Below, piece by piece: positions 9,051-17,762 of a stretch of DNA of 64,000 bases. Each line of letters opens with the position of its first letter. Within the stretch, counting starts at the first letter, position 1. The notes beneath the pieces were generated by a model. It saw nothing but the letters and a program-made list of their open reading frames with translations, made no database searches and was not told the DNA's origin. The translations under genes and the position numbers were made by a program. This DNA comes from Kitasatospora sp. CB01950 (lineage in GTDB: Bacteria; Actinomycetota; Actinomycetes; Streptomycetales; Streptomycetaceae), in assembly GCF_001905465.1 (NCBI RefSeq), contig NZ_LISX01000018.1:10334-74333 (forward strand). The letters are read 5' to 3'.

Positions 9051-10481
9051 GTGACCACCGCAGGGCCCACCCACCACCACGACCCCGCCCCTGACGCGGC
9101 GGCAGACCCCGGCCCTGCCTCAACAGCCGCCCGTGCTGCCGCACTTCACTCGGCCCCGGACACTGTCCCCGCACCCGCCCCGGGTGCTGTCCCCGCGCCC
9201 GCCCGTGACGCGACGCTCGTTCCCGGCCTCGCATCAACACCCGCCCCCGCAACGGCACTTGGCCCGCCCCCCGCGCCGGCCCCGGCCGCCCCCCGCCGCC
9301 GCTTCCCCCGCCTCCCGCCCGCCGTCCGCGACCTCCTGCCCTGCGCGCTGCTCCTGCTCCACGTCGCCGCCACCCGCGCCCCGCGCGAACTGCCGCTCGC
9401 CGCCGCCCTCACCGCCGCCCTCGCCCTGCCCCTGGCCTGGCGCCGCCGGGCCCCGCGCGCGGTGTTCGCCGTGATCGCCGCCGCCGCCCTCGTCCAGTGG
9501 CTCGCGAACGTCCAACTCCCCGCCGACGCCGCCCTGCTGATCGCCCTCTACACGCTGGCCGCACACGCCGGCCCGCGCGCCACCCTCCTCGCCGCCGCCG
9601 TCCTGGAGACGGGCGCCGTGCTGGCCGGCGGGCGCTGGACCACCGACGGCGCCCCCCTGACCCTCCTCGCCGCGCTGAGCGCCGCCGTCGTCGCCGCGGC
9701 CGCCCTCGGCGCCACCGCCCGCACCACCCGCGCCCACCTCGCCGCACTGCAGGACCGCGCCGCCCGCCTGGAACAGCAGCACGACCAGCAGGCCCGCCTC
9801 GCCGTCGCCGAGGAACGCGCCCGCATCGCCCGCGAGATGCACGACATCGTCACCCACAACCTGTCCGTCATGGTCGCCCTCACCGACGCCGCCGTGGCCG
9901 CCCAGCACCGCGCGCCCGACCGGGCCGCCATCGCCATGCTCAAGACCGCCGAGACCGGACGGCAGGCCCTGACGGACATGCGCCGCTCCCTGGGCCTGCT
10001 GCGCACCGACGAACCCGACGCCCGGCGCCACCCCCTGCCCGGCATCGCCGAAATCCGAGACCTCGCCGAGAGGATGCGCGCCGCGGGCCTGCCCACCCGC
10101 CTCGACCTCGAGGGCGACCACGCCGCCCTGCCCGCCACCGCCCAGCTCACCGCCCACCGCCTGGTCCAGGAGGCCCTCACCAACACCCTCAAGCACACCC
10201 CCGCCGGCACCCGCGCCCACGTCCGCGTCCACTGCACGCCCCGCACCGTCACCGTCTCCGTCACCGACAACGGCCCCGCCACCGCCACCGCCCCGCGCCC
10301 GCGCAACGCCACCGCCACCGCGACCGCCCGCCCCGGCCACGGCATCCCCGGCATGCGCGAACGCGCCGCCGCCTACGGGGCGACCCTGCACGCCGCGCCC
10401 CTGCCGGGCGGCGGCTGGCACGTCCACGCCCGACTCGACCTCGACCTGAACCTCGACACCCGCGAAACGACGCCCGCATGA
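9051..10481 (+). CDS. Sensor histidine kinase (HisKA_3 type)
   Basis: 476 residues. A Pro/Ala-rich cytoplasmic N terminus of roughly 80 residues is followed by several membrane helices, then ARIAREMHDIVTHNLSV with phospho-acceptor H264, and a HATPase domain with HRLVQEALTNTLKHT (N box), VSVTDNG and GHGIPGMRERAAAYG. This is the standard NarL-type partner kinase architecture. GTG 9051 has GGGAGACAG before it. The stop overlaps the start of the response regulator (ATGA), so the two are translationally coupled. The signal sensed is unknown. The long Ala/Pro-rich N terminus is unusual, and the true start could be later. Confidence 0.88.
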   Translation: MTTAGPTHHHDPAPDAAADPGPASTAARAAALHSAPDTVPAPAPGAVPAPARDATLVPGLASTPAPATALGPPPAPAPAAPRRRFPRLPPAVRDLLPCALLLLHVAATRAPRELPLAAALTAALALPLAWRRRAPRAVFAVIAAAALVQWLANVQLPADAALLIALYTLAAHAGPRATLLAAAVLETGAVLAGGRWTTDGAPLTLLAALSAAVVAAAALGATARTTRAHLAALQDRAARLEQQHDQQARLAVAEERARIAREMHDIVTHNLSVMVALTDAAVAAQHRAPDRAAIAMLKTAETGRQALTDMRRSLGLLRTDEPDARRHPLPGIAEIRDLAERMRAAGLPTRLDLEGDHAALPATAQLTAHRLVQEALTNTLKHTPAGTRAHVRVHCTPRTVTVSVTDNGPATATAPRPRNATATATARPGHGIPGMRERAAAYGATLHAAPLPGGGWHVHARLDLDLNLDTRETTPA

Positions 10482-11149
10482 GCATCCGCATCCTGATCGC
10501 CGACGACGAAGCCCTCCTGCGCCTGGCCTTCACCACCGTCCTGGAGGCCCAGGACGACATGACCCCCGTCGGCGAGGCCGCCGACGGCGCCGAGGCCGTC
10601 CGCCTCGCCCGCCGCCTGCGCCCGGACGTCGTCCTCATGGACGTCCGCATGCCCGGCGCCGACGGCATCGAGGCCACCCGGCAGATCACCCGGCACTGCC
10701 CGCACAGCAAGGTCCTGATCCTCACCACCTTCGACCTCGACGAGTACGCCTTCGCGGCCCTCGCCGCCGGCGCCTCCGGCTTCCTGCTGAAGAACACCAG
10801 GCCCGGCGAACTCCTCACCGCCGTCCGCGACATCGCCGCCGGCGACGCCGCCCTCTCCCCCCGCATCACCCGCCGCCTCCTCGACACCCTCCACCACGCC
10901 CCCGCCCCGCCCCCCGACCCCGAGAACGCCGAACGCCTCGGCCGCCTGGAGCGCCTCAGCCCCCGCGAACGCGAAGTCCTCCTCCACGTCGGCGCAGGCC
11001 GCTCCAACACCGAGATCGCCGCCGCGCTCCACCTCGCCGAAGCCACCGTCAAGTCCCACCTCGGCCGCGTCCTGCACAAACTCGACCTCCGCGACCGCAT
11101 CCACGCCGTCGTCTTCGCCCACCGCACCCACCTCGTCCCCCCGCCCTGA
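10478..11149 (+). CDS. NarL/FixJ response regulator
   Basis: 223 residues: receiver domain with acidic pocket D9-D10, phospho-acceptor D55 (VVLMDVRMPG) and K in FLLKNT, then a LuxR-type HTH (LSPREREVLLHVGAGRSNTEIAAALHLAE) in the last 65 residues. It binds DNA as a dimer after phosphorylation by the overlapping upstream kinase. The ATGA overlap shows one operon. Target genes are not evident; the hydrolase upstream on the other strand is a candidate. Confidence 0.92.
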   Translation: MSIRILIADDEALLRLAFTTVLEAQDDMTPVGEAADGAEAVRLARRLRPDVVLMDVRMPGADGIEATRQITRHCPHSKVLILTTFDLDEYAFAALAAGASGFLLKNTRPGELLTAVRDIAAGDAALSPRITRRLLDTLHHAPAPPPDPENAERLGRLERLSPREREVLLHVGAGRSNTEIAAALHLAEATVKSHLGRVLHKLDLRDRIHAVVFAHRTHLVPPP

Positions 11150-11410
11150 CCCCGCGCGGTCACCGGCCCCCAAGACCCCGAACCCGCACCCCGCCACGCC
11201 AATTCGGCGATGCGGGGGCGACACGGACACCCGCACCCCCGCGCATCCCCGCCGCCCGCCCCAACGGACCGGACGTCGACTCCCTGCGCCGGCCAACCCG
11301 TTGAGGCCCGCGACGGCCCGACCGCCGCCTCCCCGCGCTGCCCGACCGTTGTGTCCCCACTCCGTCGACCGCTGCGCCCGCCCGAGGCGTCCCCGCGCTG
11401 CTGCGCCCGG

Positions 11411-11932
11411 TCAGCGGTCCAGCGGCAGGAACGACGGAGGGACGACGTCCCCCACCGCGAACGGCTCGACGCCCCCGCCGGGGCGGACCACTTCGAGGAC
11501 GAACTCCGGCACGCTCATGTCGAACCTGTGCCAGCCGGCCGAGTCCTCCTCCAGCGCGAGGATCGGCCACGACTCCGGGTCGCCGGAATCGGGCAGCCAG
11601 AAGAACGTGTCGGCCCGACACGTGCCGCCCCACGCCACCAGCCCGCCCTCCGCGGGACGCGGCGGGTACGGGCGCACGAGGTCGGCGACGGCGGGTTCGG
11701 ACCACAGGGCCGCCTGGCGTGCGAGGGAGTCGCCCACGGACTCGTCCCCCGGGCCCGTGACGAACAGCCACTGGCTGAACTCGCCGGGGCCGAACACCTC
11801 CGCGAACTCCTTGAACGAGCCGGGAACCCGCAGGCCCAGGCACTCCTCGGCCGGCGCCCAGTCGACGCCCGGCCGCGCGACCCGCTCCCACCCCACCAGC
11901 CCCGCGATCTCCCGCACCGACGACGACCCCAC
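11411..11932 (-). CDS. SUKH (SMI1/KNR4-like) family protein
   Basis: 173 residues with the SUKH pattern: LVGWERVARPGVDW, LGLRVPGSFKEFAEVFGPGEF, then LVAWGGTCRADTFFWLPDSGDPESWPILALEED and a final FVLEVV helix. SUKH proteins are often immunity proteins against contact-dependent or polymorphic toxins, or scaffold-like proteins; no toxin gene is adjacent. GTG 11932 is chosen because AAGGAG lies 6 bases before it. The same frame runs open upstream into an ArsR remnant, a by-product of that gene losing its stop. Confidence 0.8.
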   Translation of the reverse strand: MGSSSVREIAGLVGWERVARPGVDWAPAEECLGLRVPGSFKEFAEVFGPGEFSQWLFVTGPGDESVGDSLARQAALWSEPAVADLVRPYPPRPAEGGLVAWGGTCRADTFFWLPDSGDPESWPILALEEDSAGWHRFDMSVPEFVLEVVRPGGGVEPFAVGDVVPPSFLPLDR

Positions 11933-12109
11933 ACCCGGCTCCTTCCCCGCGCGCCGCCGCTCCCGGCCGCCACGCTGTCCGTCCCGACTCCCGTACGCCG
12001 CAGCGCCGTTCACGGGACACCGCCGCCGCCGTGGGACGGCCGAAGGCGCAGCGCCCCGGACGGCCGGTCGGCGCGCCGGCCGGGCCGCCGCCGTGGTGTC
12101 GCCCGCGAG

Positions 12110-12440
12110 GCTTGCGTCCTGTGCATCCTGCGCGCCGGCGGCGTCGCTGGGCCCGAGCCGCAGGTGCTCGGTGTGGTGGACGGCCTGGTCGAGGAGTTCG
12201 GCGACGTGGTTGTCGTGCAGGGGGTGGACCGCCGAGCGGCCCTTGCGGGTGCCGACGACCGGTCCGAGGTTGCGCAGCCGCAGCCGCAGCCGCCGGTGGG
12301 AGCAGGCGGACTGCTCCATGCCGACGGCGTGGGCGAGTCCGGGCCGCGCAGGGGCCTTCGTGCAGGCGGGCGAGGATCAGCAGGCGGGAGGGGGTGGCCA
12401 GGGGCTTGCGGCGTGGTCGCGGCCCGGGCGGCGTTGCCCG
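12110..12440 (-). pseudogene. ArsR-family regulator, frameshifted remnant
   Basis: On the minus strand, PLATPSRLLILARLHEGPC (from about 12415) followed in another frame by LAHAVGMEQSACSH and NHVAELLDQAVHHTEHLRLG reconstructs an ArsR/SmtB winged helix. The break is near 12335-12343, where the frame changes, and the recognition helix keeps its MEQSA start. The usual N-terminal lead-in and the terminal stop are both missing; the frame then runs on toward the SUKH gene. Metal or redox sensing cannot be assigned. It is either a pseudogene or an assembly indel combined with terminal decay. Confidence 0.7.
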
Positions 12441-12575
12441 CGTCCACGCGCGCACGCCTGGACGCGGCGTCGTCGGCGTCCGGGCGTGCGCGCGGGACGG
12501 CGTCGTTCGCGGGGGAGTCGTCCGGCCGTGCGTTCTCCGCCTTCCGCGCGGCCGCCGGGCCGGGAGCGTCGGCTG

Positions 12576-13172
12576 TCACCGCAGGCGGTCGAAGGCCAGG
12601 TCGGCGTCGGCCACGGCCTCGGGGTGGACGTCGCGGGCGGTCCGGCCGTCGGCGATCTTCTGCCAGTTGGCCCGGGCGAGCACCCGCTGGACCGCGAGCA
12701 CCTGGGCGGCCCGCAGGCGTGCCTGGATGCCCTCGCCGAGGGCGTCCGCCAGCGCCTGCTCGTCCTCGATCCGGTACTGCGCGAGTCGTCCCGCCAGGCT
12801 CGGCGTGGCGAACACCAGCCGGTGGAAGGCCACCACCTGTGGATGGTCGTTGAGGCCGGTGACGGGGTCGTGGCGGTCGAGGGCGGCCCTGAAGTGGCGG
12901 TGCAGCGCCGTCAGCGGCCCGGTGCCGGGCGGGCGCTCGCGCGCGACGCGGGCCGCCTCGCCCTGGTGGTCCGCGAAGCGGTGCAGGACCAGGTCCTCCT
13001 TGGTGGGGAAGTACCGGAAGAGGGTCGGCTTGGAGACCTCGGCGGCCGCGGCGATGTCGTTGACCGGGACGTCGTCGAAGCCGTGCTCCAGGAACAGCGA
13101 CACGGCCGCGTCGGCGATGGCGTCGCGGGTCCGCTCCTTCTTGCGGGCCCGCAGGCCCGTCGACTCGCTCAT
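12576..13172 (-). CDS. TetR-family repressor
   Basis: 198 residues with an N-terminal HTH (RTRDAIADAAVSLFLEHGFDDVPVNDIAAAAEVSKPTLFRYF, written here in part: residues about 10-52) and a ligand-binding helical C domain. ATG 13172 starts just before the DNA-binding domain. Divergent from the NmrA-type gene at 13237, with a GCAACC-G-GGTTGC inverted repeat in the 64-bp gap, so it most likely represses itself and that gene. The inducer is unknown. Confidence 0.88.
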   Translation of the reverse strand: MSESTGLRARKKERTRDAIADAAVSLFLEHGFDDVPVNDIAAAAEVSKPTLFRYFPTKEDLVLHRFADHQGEAARVARERPPGTGPLTALHRHFRAALDRHDPVTGLNDHPQVVAFHRLVFATPSLAGRLAQYRIEDEQALADALGEGIQARLRAAQVLAVQRVLARANWQKIADGRTARDVHPEAVADADLAFDRLR

Positions 13173-13192
13173 GCGGCCACCGTAACACGAAC

Positions 13193-13205
13193 GCAACCGG
13201 GTTGC
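13193..13205. promoter_or_regulatory. Inverted repeat, probable TetR operator
   Basis: GCAACC-G-GGTTGC is perfectly symmetric and sits in the short AT-richer gap between the divergent TetR and NmrA-like genes. TetR proteins usually bind such palindromes over their own promoter. Confidence 0.6.
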
Positions 13206-13236
13206 TTTTTTAACCGAGTAACGTTTTTATGGCGGC

Positions 13237-14121
13237 ATGAGCCAGAACCGGACAGACACCCCTCCCGTGCTCGTGACCGGGGCGACGGGCCGCGTCGGCC
13301 GCGCCGTCGTCGACCGACTCCTCGACGCGGGCGTACCGGTCCGCGCCCTCGTCCGCCGCCCGGAGGCGGCCGCGACGCTGCCCGCCGGGGCCGAGGTCTT
13401 CACCGGCGACCTCACCGTGCCCGACTCGCTCGACCCGGCGCTGAACGGCGCCGGCGCGGTCCTCCTCGTCTGGACCGCCCCGCCCCGGACCGCCGCCGAC
13501 GTCGTGGCGCGGCTGGCGGCCCACGCACGGCGGGTCGTCCTCCTCTCCTCCCCGCACCGGACGCCCCACCCCCTCTTCCAGCAGCCCAACCCCGTGGCGG
13601 CGCTGCACGCCGGCATCGAGCGGCTCATCGCGGCGACCGGACTCGAGTCCACCGTCGTCCGGCCGGGGATGTTCGCATCGAACGCGCTGGCCTGGTGGGC
13701 CCCCGCGATCCGCGCGGGCGACGCCGTCCGGTGGCCCTACGCCGACGCCCCGACGGCGCCGGTCGACGACCGCGACGTCGCGGCCGTCGTGGCACGGACG
13801 CTCCACCAGGACGGACACGCCGGAGGGGACTACGTCCTGACGGGCCCCGAATCGCTGACCCAGGCCGCGCAGACGGACGTCATCGGCGACGTCCTGGGAC
13901 GCCCGATCGCATACGAGGAGGTGACACCGGAGGAGTTTCGACGCCTCTCGCAGGGCACGGCGCCCAGCCAGGCCGTCGACATGCTGCTCGCCGCCTGGAG
14001 CGCGGCAGTCGGACAACCCGCCCACGTCACCACCGCGGTGCAGGACATCCTCGGCACGCCGCCGCGAACGTTCCGCCAGTGGGCCGCCGACCACGCCGAC
14101 GCGTTCACGCATCACCCCTGA
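13237..14121 (+). CDS. NmrA-type NAD(P)-binding protein
   Basis: 294 residues of the atypical SDR/NmrA family. The N terminus reads VLVTGATGRVGRAVVDRLL, the NAD(P) loop, followed by ALVRRPE, which suits NADP. GDLTVPDSLDPAL and VVLLSSPHRT follow, and VVRPGMFASNALAWW lines the putative substrate region. There is no classical YxxxK, as expected for NmrA-like proteins that act as redox sensors or quinone/isoflavone-type reductases. It is divergent from a TetR regulator, which suggests an inducible role. The start has little ribosome-site signal but is the first ATG after the promoter gap. Confidence 0.85.
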   Translation: MSQNRTDTPPVLVTGATGRVGRAVVDRLLDAGVPVRALVRRPEAAATLPAGAEVFTGDLTVPDSLDPALNGAGAVLLVWTAPPRTAADVVARLAAHARRVVLLSSPHRTPHPLFQQPNPVAALHAGIERLIAATGLESTVVRPGMFASNALAWWAPAIRAGDAVRWPYADAPTAPVDDRDVAAVVARTLHQDGHAGGDYVLTGPESLTQAAQTDVIGDVLGRPIAYEEVTPEEFRRLSQGTAPSQAVDMLLAAWSAAVGQPAHVTTAVQDILGTPPRTFRQWAADHADAFTHHP

Positions 14122-14454
14122 CCCCGCCGGCGCGACCCGCGACCCGCGACCCCGGCCCCGCCTCCGCCTCCGCGATCGGCCGGGCACACGGACACGAAAG
14201 GGTCGTACCCGACAGGGCGCCGCTCGCACCGGGAGCCCCGGACGCGGCGCCACAGCCCGCGACAGGGCCTCCCGGCGCGCCGCCCGAACCGGCCGCCGAC
14301 GGGCGACCGACCGCCGTCCGGTCGACCGGCCGCCCGGCCCGGAGACAACCCGCGCCGCGCCCGGAGGACCTGCGGCCGCGGGTGGGCCGTGCCCGGCGGC
14401 GGCCGTACGGCCACCGGCCACCGGGAGCTGCCGGGAGCTTCGGCCGGCCGGCGG
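14122..14454. other. Gene-free gap between convergent genes
   Basis: About 330 bases between the stops of the NmrA-like and methyltransferase genes. It contains GC-rich simple sequence (repeated CGCGACC) and no domain-bearing frame. I see no clear terminator. Confidence 0.5.
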
Positions 14455-15183
14455 TCAGGCCCGCCGCATCCGGTAGACGCAGGTCCGGTAGGGCATCTCC
14501 ACGCTGTCGCGGCCGGCCAGCGCCGGGTCGGTGGCGGCCAGCTCGCCGATCTCCCGGTCCAGGCGGGCCCGCTCGGCGGCGTCGGCGGTCAGGTAGGAGG
14601 AGCGGGAGCGCACCAGGTCGACCAGCCGGCCGGTCGGGACGGTCACGGCGTGCTCGGTCAGGCCGCGCTCGGGCTCGGTGAACCACGGCGCCACCGGCCC
14701 GTACGGCCAGGCGTCCTCCAGGCCGTACCCCTCGTCGCCGACGATGCCGGAGAGCGCGGCCACCCACGGGGTCCGGTCGTCGCGGATGTTCCACAGCGCG
14801 GCCAGGACGCCGTCCTCGCGCAGCACCCGGTGGATCTGCGGCAGCGCCTCCCGCGGGGTGAACCAGTGGTAGGCCTGCCCGACCACGACGGCGTCGACGG
14901 ACCCGTCCGGCAGCGGGATGTCCTCGGCGCTGCCGGCGAGCACCCGGACGTCCGGGTGGCGCTCGGCGGCCACGGCGCGCATCTGCCCGTCGGGCTCGAC
15001 CGCGACCACCTCGTGGCCGGCGGCGCGCAGCACACCGGTCAGCAGCCCGGTGCCGGCCCCCAGGTCCAGAACCCGCACCGGCGCGGCCCCGAGGGCCAGG
15101 GCGACCGCCCGCGCCGGATAGGCGGGCCGGACCGCGTCGTACAGGCGGGCAGCGGAACCGAAGGACAGCGCAGAGGTCGACAT
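14455..15183 (-). CDS. Class I SAM-dependent methyltransferase
   Basis: 242 residues. SAM-binding motif I is VLDLGAGTGLLTGVL, with acidic VAVEPDGQM after it, then AGSAEDIPLPDGSVDAVVVGQAYHWF and LPQIHRVLREDGVLAALWNI, the usual order of a Methyltransf_11-type domain. The HWF after motif III is common in small-molecule methyltransferases of this group. ATG 15183 begins MSTSALSFGSAARLYD just before the fold. Substrate is unknown. It is divergent from the cupin gene at 15386 across about 200 bp. Confidence 0.87.
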   Translation of the reverse strand: MSTSALSFGSAARLYDAVRPAYPARAVALALGAAPVRVLDLGAGTGLLTGVLRAAGHEVVAVEPDGQMRAVAAERHPDVRVLAGSAEDIPLPDGSVDAVVVGQAYHWFTPREALPQIHRVLREDGVLAALWNIRDDRTPWVAALSGIVGDEGYGLEDAWPYGPVAPWFTEPERGLTEHAVTVPTGRLVDLVRSRSSYLTADAAERARLDREIGELAATDPALAGRDSVEMPYRTCVYRMRRA

Positions 15184-15314
15184 GCCCGCACACCTACCCG
15201 CGTCCGCGCCGGCGATGCGGACGCGGACGCGGACGCGGCGACAGCCCGTACGCCGGCCCGCCGCACGCCCCCGCACCGCACGCCCCCGCACCGGGCCCGC
15301 CCTGCCGACCCCGC

Positions 15315-15378
15315 CGAATTGACCCATGATCCCCGGAGCGAATTGACCTGCCCGACGGGTCACTAGGCGTCCTAGGCT
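15315..15378 (+). promoter_or_regulatory. Promoter region with repeated CGAATTGACC
   Basis: CGAATTGACC occurs at 15315-15324 and again at 15339-15348. The second contains TTGACC, and TAGGCT (15373-15378) lies 7 bases before ATG 15386, a spacing typical of leaderless actinomycete starts. The 24-bp repeat offset could be a tandem operator. Confidence 0.4.
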
Positions 15379-15385
15379 CATGATC

Positions 15386-15880
15386 ATGACGAACGCGAAC
15401 CTGCCCGCGACGCTGACCCGCCGCGCCGACGCCGAGACCTGCGCCGACCCCAGCAGCGTGATGACCCTGCTCGGCGAGTCCGACGCCGCGCCCGGCGGCT
15501 TCACCGCCTACCGCTCCCGCTTCGCCCCCGGCGCGCCCGGCGCGCCGGCCCACTTCCACACGAAGGCGACGGAGCTGTTCTTCGTCCTCGGCGGCTCGCT
15601 GCGGGTCCTGGTGGGCGACCAGGTCACCACCCTGCACGAGGGCGACTTCCTCGCGGTGCCGCCGCACACCCCGCACGCCTTCGCCGCCGCCCCCGGCACG
15701 GAGGCCGACGTCCTGTTCGTCTTCACCCCGGGCCTGGGACGGTTCGACTACCTGCGCCTGCTCGGCCGCGTGATGCGCGCGGAAGCCGACCCGAAGGAGA
15801 TCGCCGACTCCGCGGAACGCTTCGACAACCACTACGTGGACAGCCCCGCCTGGCGCGCCGCCCTGGAAACCCCCGCCTGA
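15386..15880 (+). CDS. Cupin-domain protein
   Basis: Single-domain cupin of 164 residues from ATG 15386 (166 from ATG 15380). Metal-ligand motif 1 is PAHFHTKATELFFVLGG, and motif 2 is GDFLAVPPHTPHAFAAAPG. The C terminus LFVFTPGLGRFDYLRLLGRV and FDNHYVDSPAW matches the paralogous cupin at 49530-50036, so the two belong to one family of unknown reaction, possibly a small dioxygenase or isomerase. There is little ribosome-site signal and a TAGGCT hexamer 7 bases upstream, so it may be translated leaderless. Confidence 0.83.
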   Translation: MTNANLPATLTRRADAETCADPSSVMTLLGESDAAPGGFTAYRSRFAPGAPGAPAHFHTKATELFFVLGGSLRVLVGDQVTTLHEGDFLAVPPHTPHAFAAAPGTEADVLFVFTPGLGRFDYLRLLGRVMRAEADPKEIADSAERFDNHYVDSPAWRAALETPA

Positions 15881-16118
15881 GCGACCGCCGGACCGCACCG
15901 CCACCCGACCCCGACCCCGCGGCAACCGGCCGACAAGCCGCCCGGCGCAGGAGCACAAGCGGCCGGCCGCCCGCCGCGCCCGCCGCTCGGAACCGCGGCG
16001 CACCCCCGCCGCCGACGCCACCGCGCCCCTGCACCCCCGCCCGCGACGAGGACGCCCCCCGCCCCCGATCGCCGACTCCACCGGCTCCCCGCCGCCGTCG
16101 ACACCGACCGCATCACCG

Positions 16119-16278
16119 CCCCGGCGCTGCTCCGCCCCGGCGCTGCTCCGCCCCGGCGCTGCTCCGCCCCGGCGCTGCTCCGCCCCGGCGCTGCTCCGCC
16201 CCGGCGCTGCTCCGCCCCGGCGCTGCTCCGCCCCGGCGCTGCTCCGCCCCGGCGCCGCTCCGGCCCGGCGCCGCTCCG
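16119..16278. repeat. 16-bp minisatellite, 10 units
   Basis: The unit CCCCGGCGCTGCTCCG repeats eight times without error at 16119-16246, followed by two units carrying a T-to-C change (one with a further first-base change) up to 16278. It lies 37 bases past the stop of the deaminase-like gene. It reads in frame on the minus strand as an AEQRRGGAAPG-type repeat, but no start or homology supports translation. Confidence 0.95.
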
Positions 16279-16314
16279 GCCCGGCGGCCGGGCACGGCCC
16301 CGCGGCGGGCGGCG

Positions 16315-16839
16315 TCAGCGCAGCACCTTGCACCACAGGCCGTTGGCCTCCACGGCGTCCTCGTAGCCGTAGGAGCCGTGGAGGTTGCCTCCGGCGGGTT
16401 CGAGGGCCCGGATCGCGTTGCCCCGTCCGTCCTTCTTGCGGTAGGTCACCACGAAGGAGGCGATCATCGGGTAGTCCTTCAGGAACTGCCTGATGAGCGC
16501 CCGGCAGGAGTGGCAGGGGCCCTTGTCGGAGTAGAGCGCGACGCTGCCCCCGGTGACCTGCGCCAGGATCTCGGCCAGGTAGTGGTCGTCGTCGCAGCCG
16601 AGCCGTTCGAGGATCGCGTTGGCCAGGAGGTTGACGGTCTGCTTCTCCGGGTCGTTGGTGTGCCGGTACTGGCCCGCGAAGACGCTGCCCTTGGGCTCGG
16701 GCAGCCCGTGGTAGTAGGAACTGTCGGCCGTGTCGGAGCCCGACAGCCGGTCGAGCGTCCCGTCGAGGTCGGGTCCGACGGCGAAGGAGATCCGGTACGT
16801 CAGGATCGCCCGGTTGTCGGAAGGCACTGCCGTGGTCAC
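16315..16839 (-). CDS. Stand-alone deaminase-fold protein (CxxC zinc motif)
   Basis: 174 residues. GGSVALYSDKGPCHSCRALI holds the PCxxC motif (C109, C112) that binds zinc in nucleotide and nucleic-acid deaminases. The preceding helix reads HTNDPEKQTVNLLANAI, where E65 would be the catalytic Glu, but the usual His/Cys two residues before it is Asp63. The order and the RQFLKDYPMIASFVV strand-helix recall the toxin-type deaminases (XOO_2897-like). No secretion or delivery domain and no immunity gene are seen. GTG 16839 follows GGAG. Substrate is unproven; deamination of a base or nucleotide is an inference. Confidence 0.65.
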   Translation of the reverse strand: MTTAVPSDNRAILTYRISFAVGPDLDGTLDRLSGSDTADSSYYHGLPEPKGSVFAGQYRHTNDPEKQTVNLLANAILERLGCDDDHYLAEILAQVTGGSVALYSDKGPCHSCRALIRQFLKDYPMIASFVVTYRKKDGRGNAIRALEPAGGNLHGSYGYEDAVEANGLWCKVLR

Positions 16840-17309
16840 GTGTACTCCGTCCGCAGGTGGGGCTCCGAGGCCGGGGACACCGTGACACGCGCCGATACAT
16901 GTGCGATAAACGGAAGCCGACGGCCCGCGCACCACCGGGCAGCCGGCCGGACGCACCCGCGCGCCGCCGCCCACCGCGGGCGAGCGGGCCGCCGCACTCC
17001 GCAGGGCCGCCCCCACCGCCGCCACCCGACGCGGCAGCGCCGTCCCGCACACGCCCACCCCCCGGCGACGCGCTCCTCGCCGGCCGGGGGAGCCGCACCC
17101 GCCCGGCCCGGGCCGCACCCGCCCGGCCCGGCCCGCGGCACGCGGGGACCCGCCGCGCCGCCCGCCACCCGCGCCGGTCCGCCGCCCGCCGCCCGCGCCG
17201 CGGACCTCGCGCCCGCACCGCCTCTCCGGCGCCCGCTCCCGTACCGGCTCGCCACCGCACCCACGCGCGCGAGCCCCGCGGGCTCCCGCGCGAGCGGCTG
17301 CGCACGACG
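16840..17309. other. Gene-free gap
   Basis: About 470 bases upstream of the deaminase-like gene and downstream of the VOC gene. No domain-bearing frame was found on either strand. The base composition is simple CCGCC/GCCGC-rich sequence. Confidence 0.5.
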
Positions 17310-17708
17310 TCAGCGCGCGAACTTCTCGACGGCCTCCGGGGTGACGGGAGTGAAGAAGTTGACGAGGTTGCCGTCCGGGTCGCGCAGCAGCAGCGACCGG
17401 TTGCCCCAGGGCATCGTGGTGGGCCCGCCGACGAAATCGTCGACGAAACCCGCCAGGTCCCGGTGGACACGGTCCACGTCGTCGACGAGGAATTCGGCGA
17501 TCACACTGCGGTTGTCCGCCGGCCGGGCGGAGCCCGGAGCGAACAGCGCAACGGTGCGGACACCGGCGATCGCGAGGGTCGCGCCCGCGGTCGCGAGTTC
17601 GGCGAAGTCCTCGGTGACCCGCACCGCCCGCACCCCCGTGGCCCGCTCGTAGAAGCCGACGAGCCGCGCGACGTCGCCGGTGATGATGCGGATCGAGACG
17701 AAGTTCAT
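17310..17708 (-). CDS. VOC (glyoxalase/bleomycin-resistance fold) protein
   Basis: 132 residues with a single VOC module pair: SIRIITGDVARLVGFYERATG at the start and IAEFLVDDVDRVHRDLAGFV, WGNRSLLLRDPDGNLVNFF at the end. The last motif includes the Glu/Asn-type metal region of the fold, though the ligand Glu is replaced by Asn here. Such proteins can be dioxygenases, isomerases or drug-binding proteins. Divergent from a WYL regulator with an operator-like repeat between them, so it is probably the regulator's target. Confidence 0.85.
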   Translation of the reverse strand: MNFVSIRIITGDVARLVGFYERATGVRAVRVTEDFAELATAGATLAIAGVRTVALFAPGSARPADNRSVIAEFLVDDVDRVHRDLAGFVDDFVGGPTTMPWGNRSLLLRDPDGNLVNFFTPVTPEAVEKFAR

Positions 17709-17762
17709 GAGAAACCTCCCTGGCCGTGCCGAGACTGTGCACGTCGCAGGCTTGGAGGAATA

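Noticed and set aside
9234..10427. 397-codon minus-strand frame opposite the sensor kinase
   Set aside because: Antisense to a clear kinase; composition is the mirror of its codons.
11301..14681. 1126-codon open frame on the plus strand
   Set aside because: Spans several real genes on other frames and has no ribosome site or domain.
16119..16278. CRISPR-like array
   Set aside because: Repeats are contiguous 16-mers with no spacers and no cas genes nearby.
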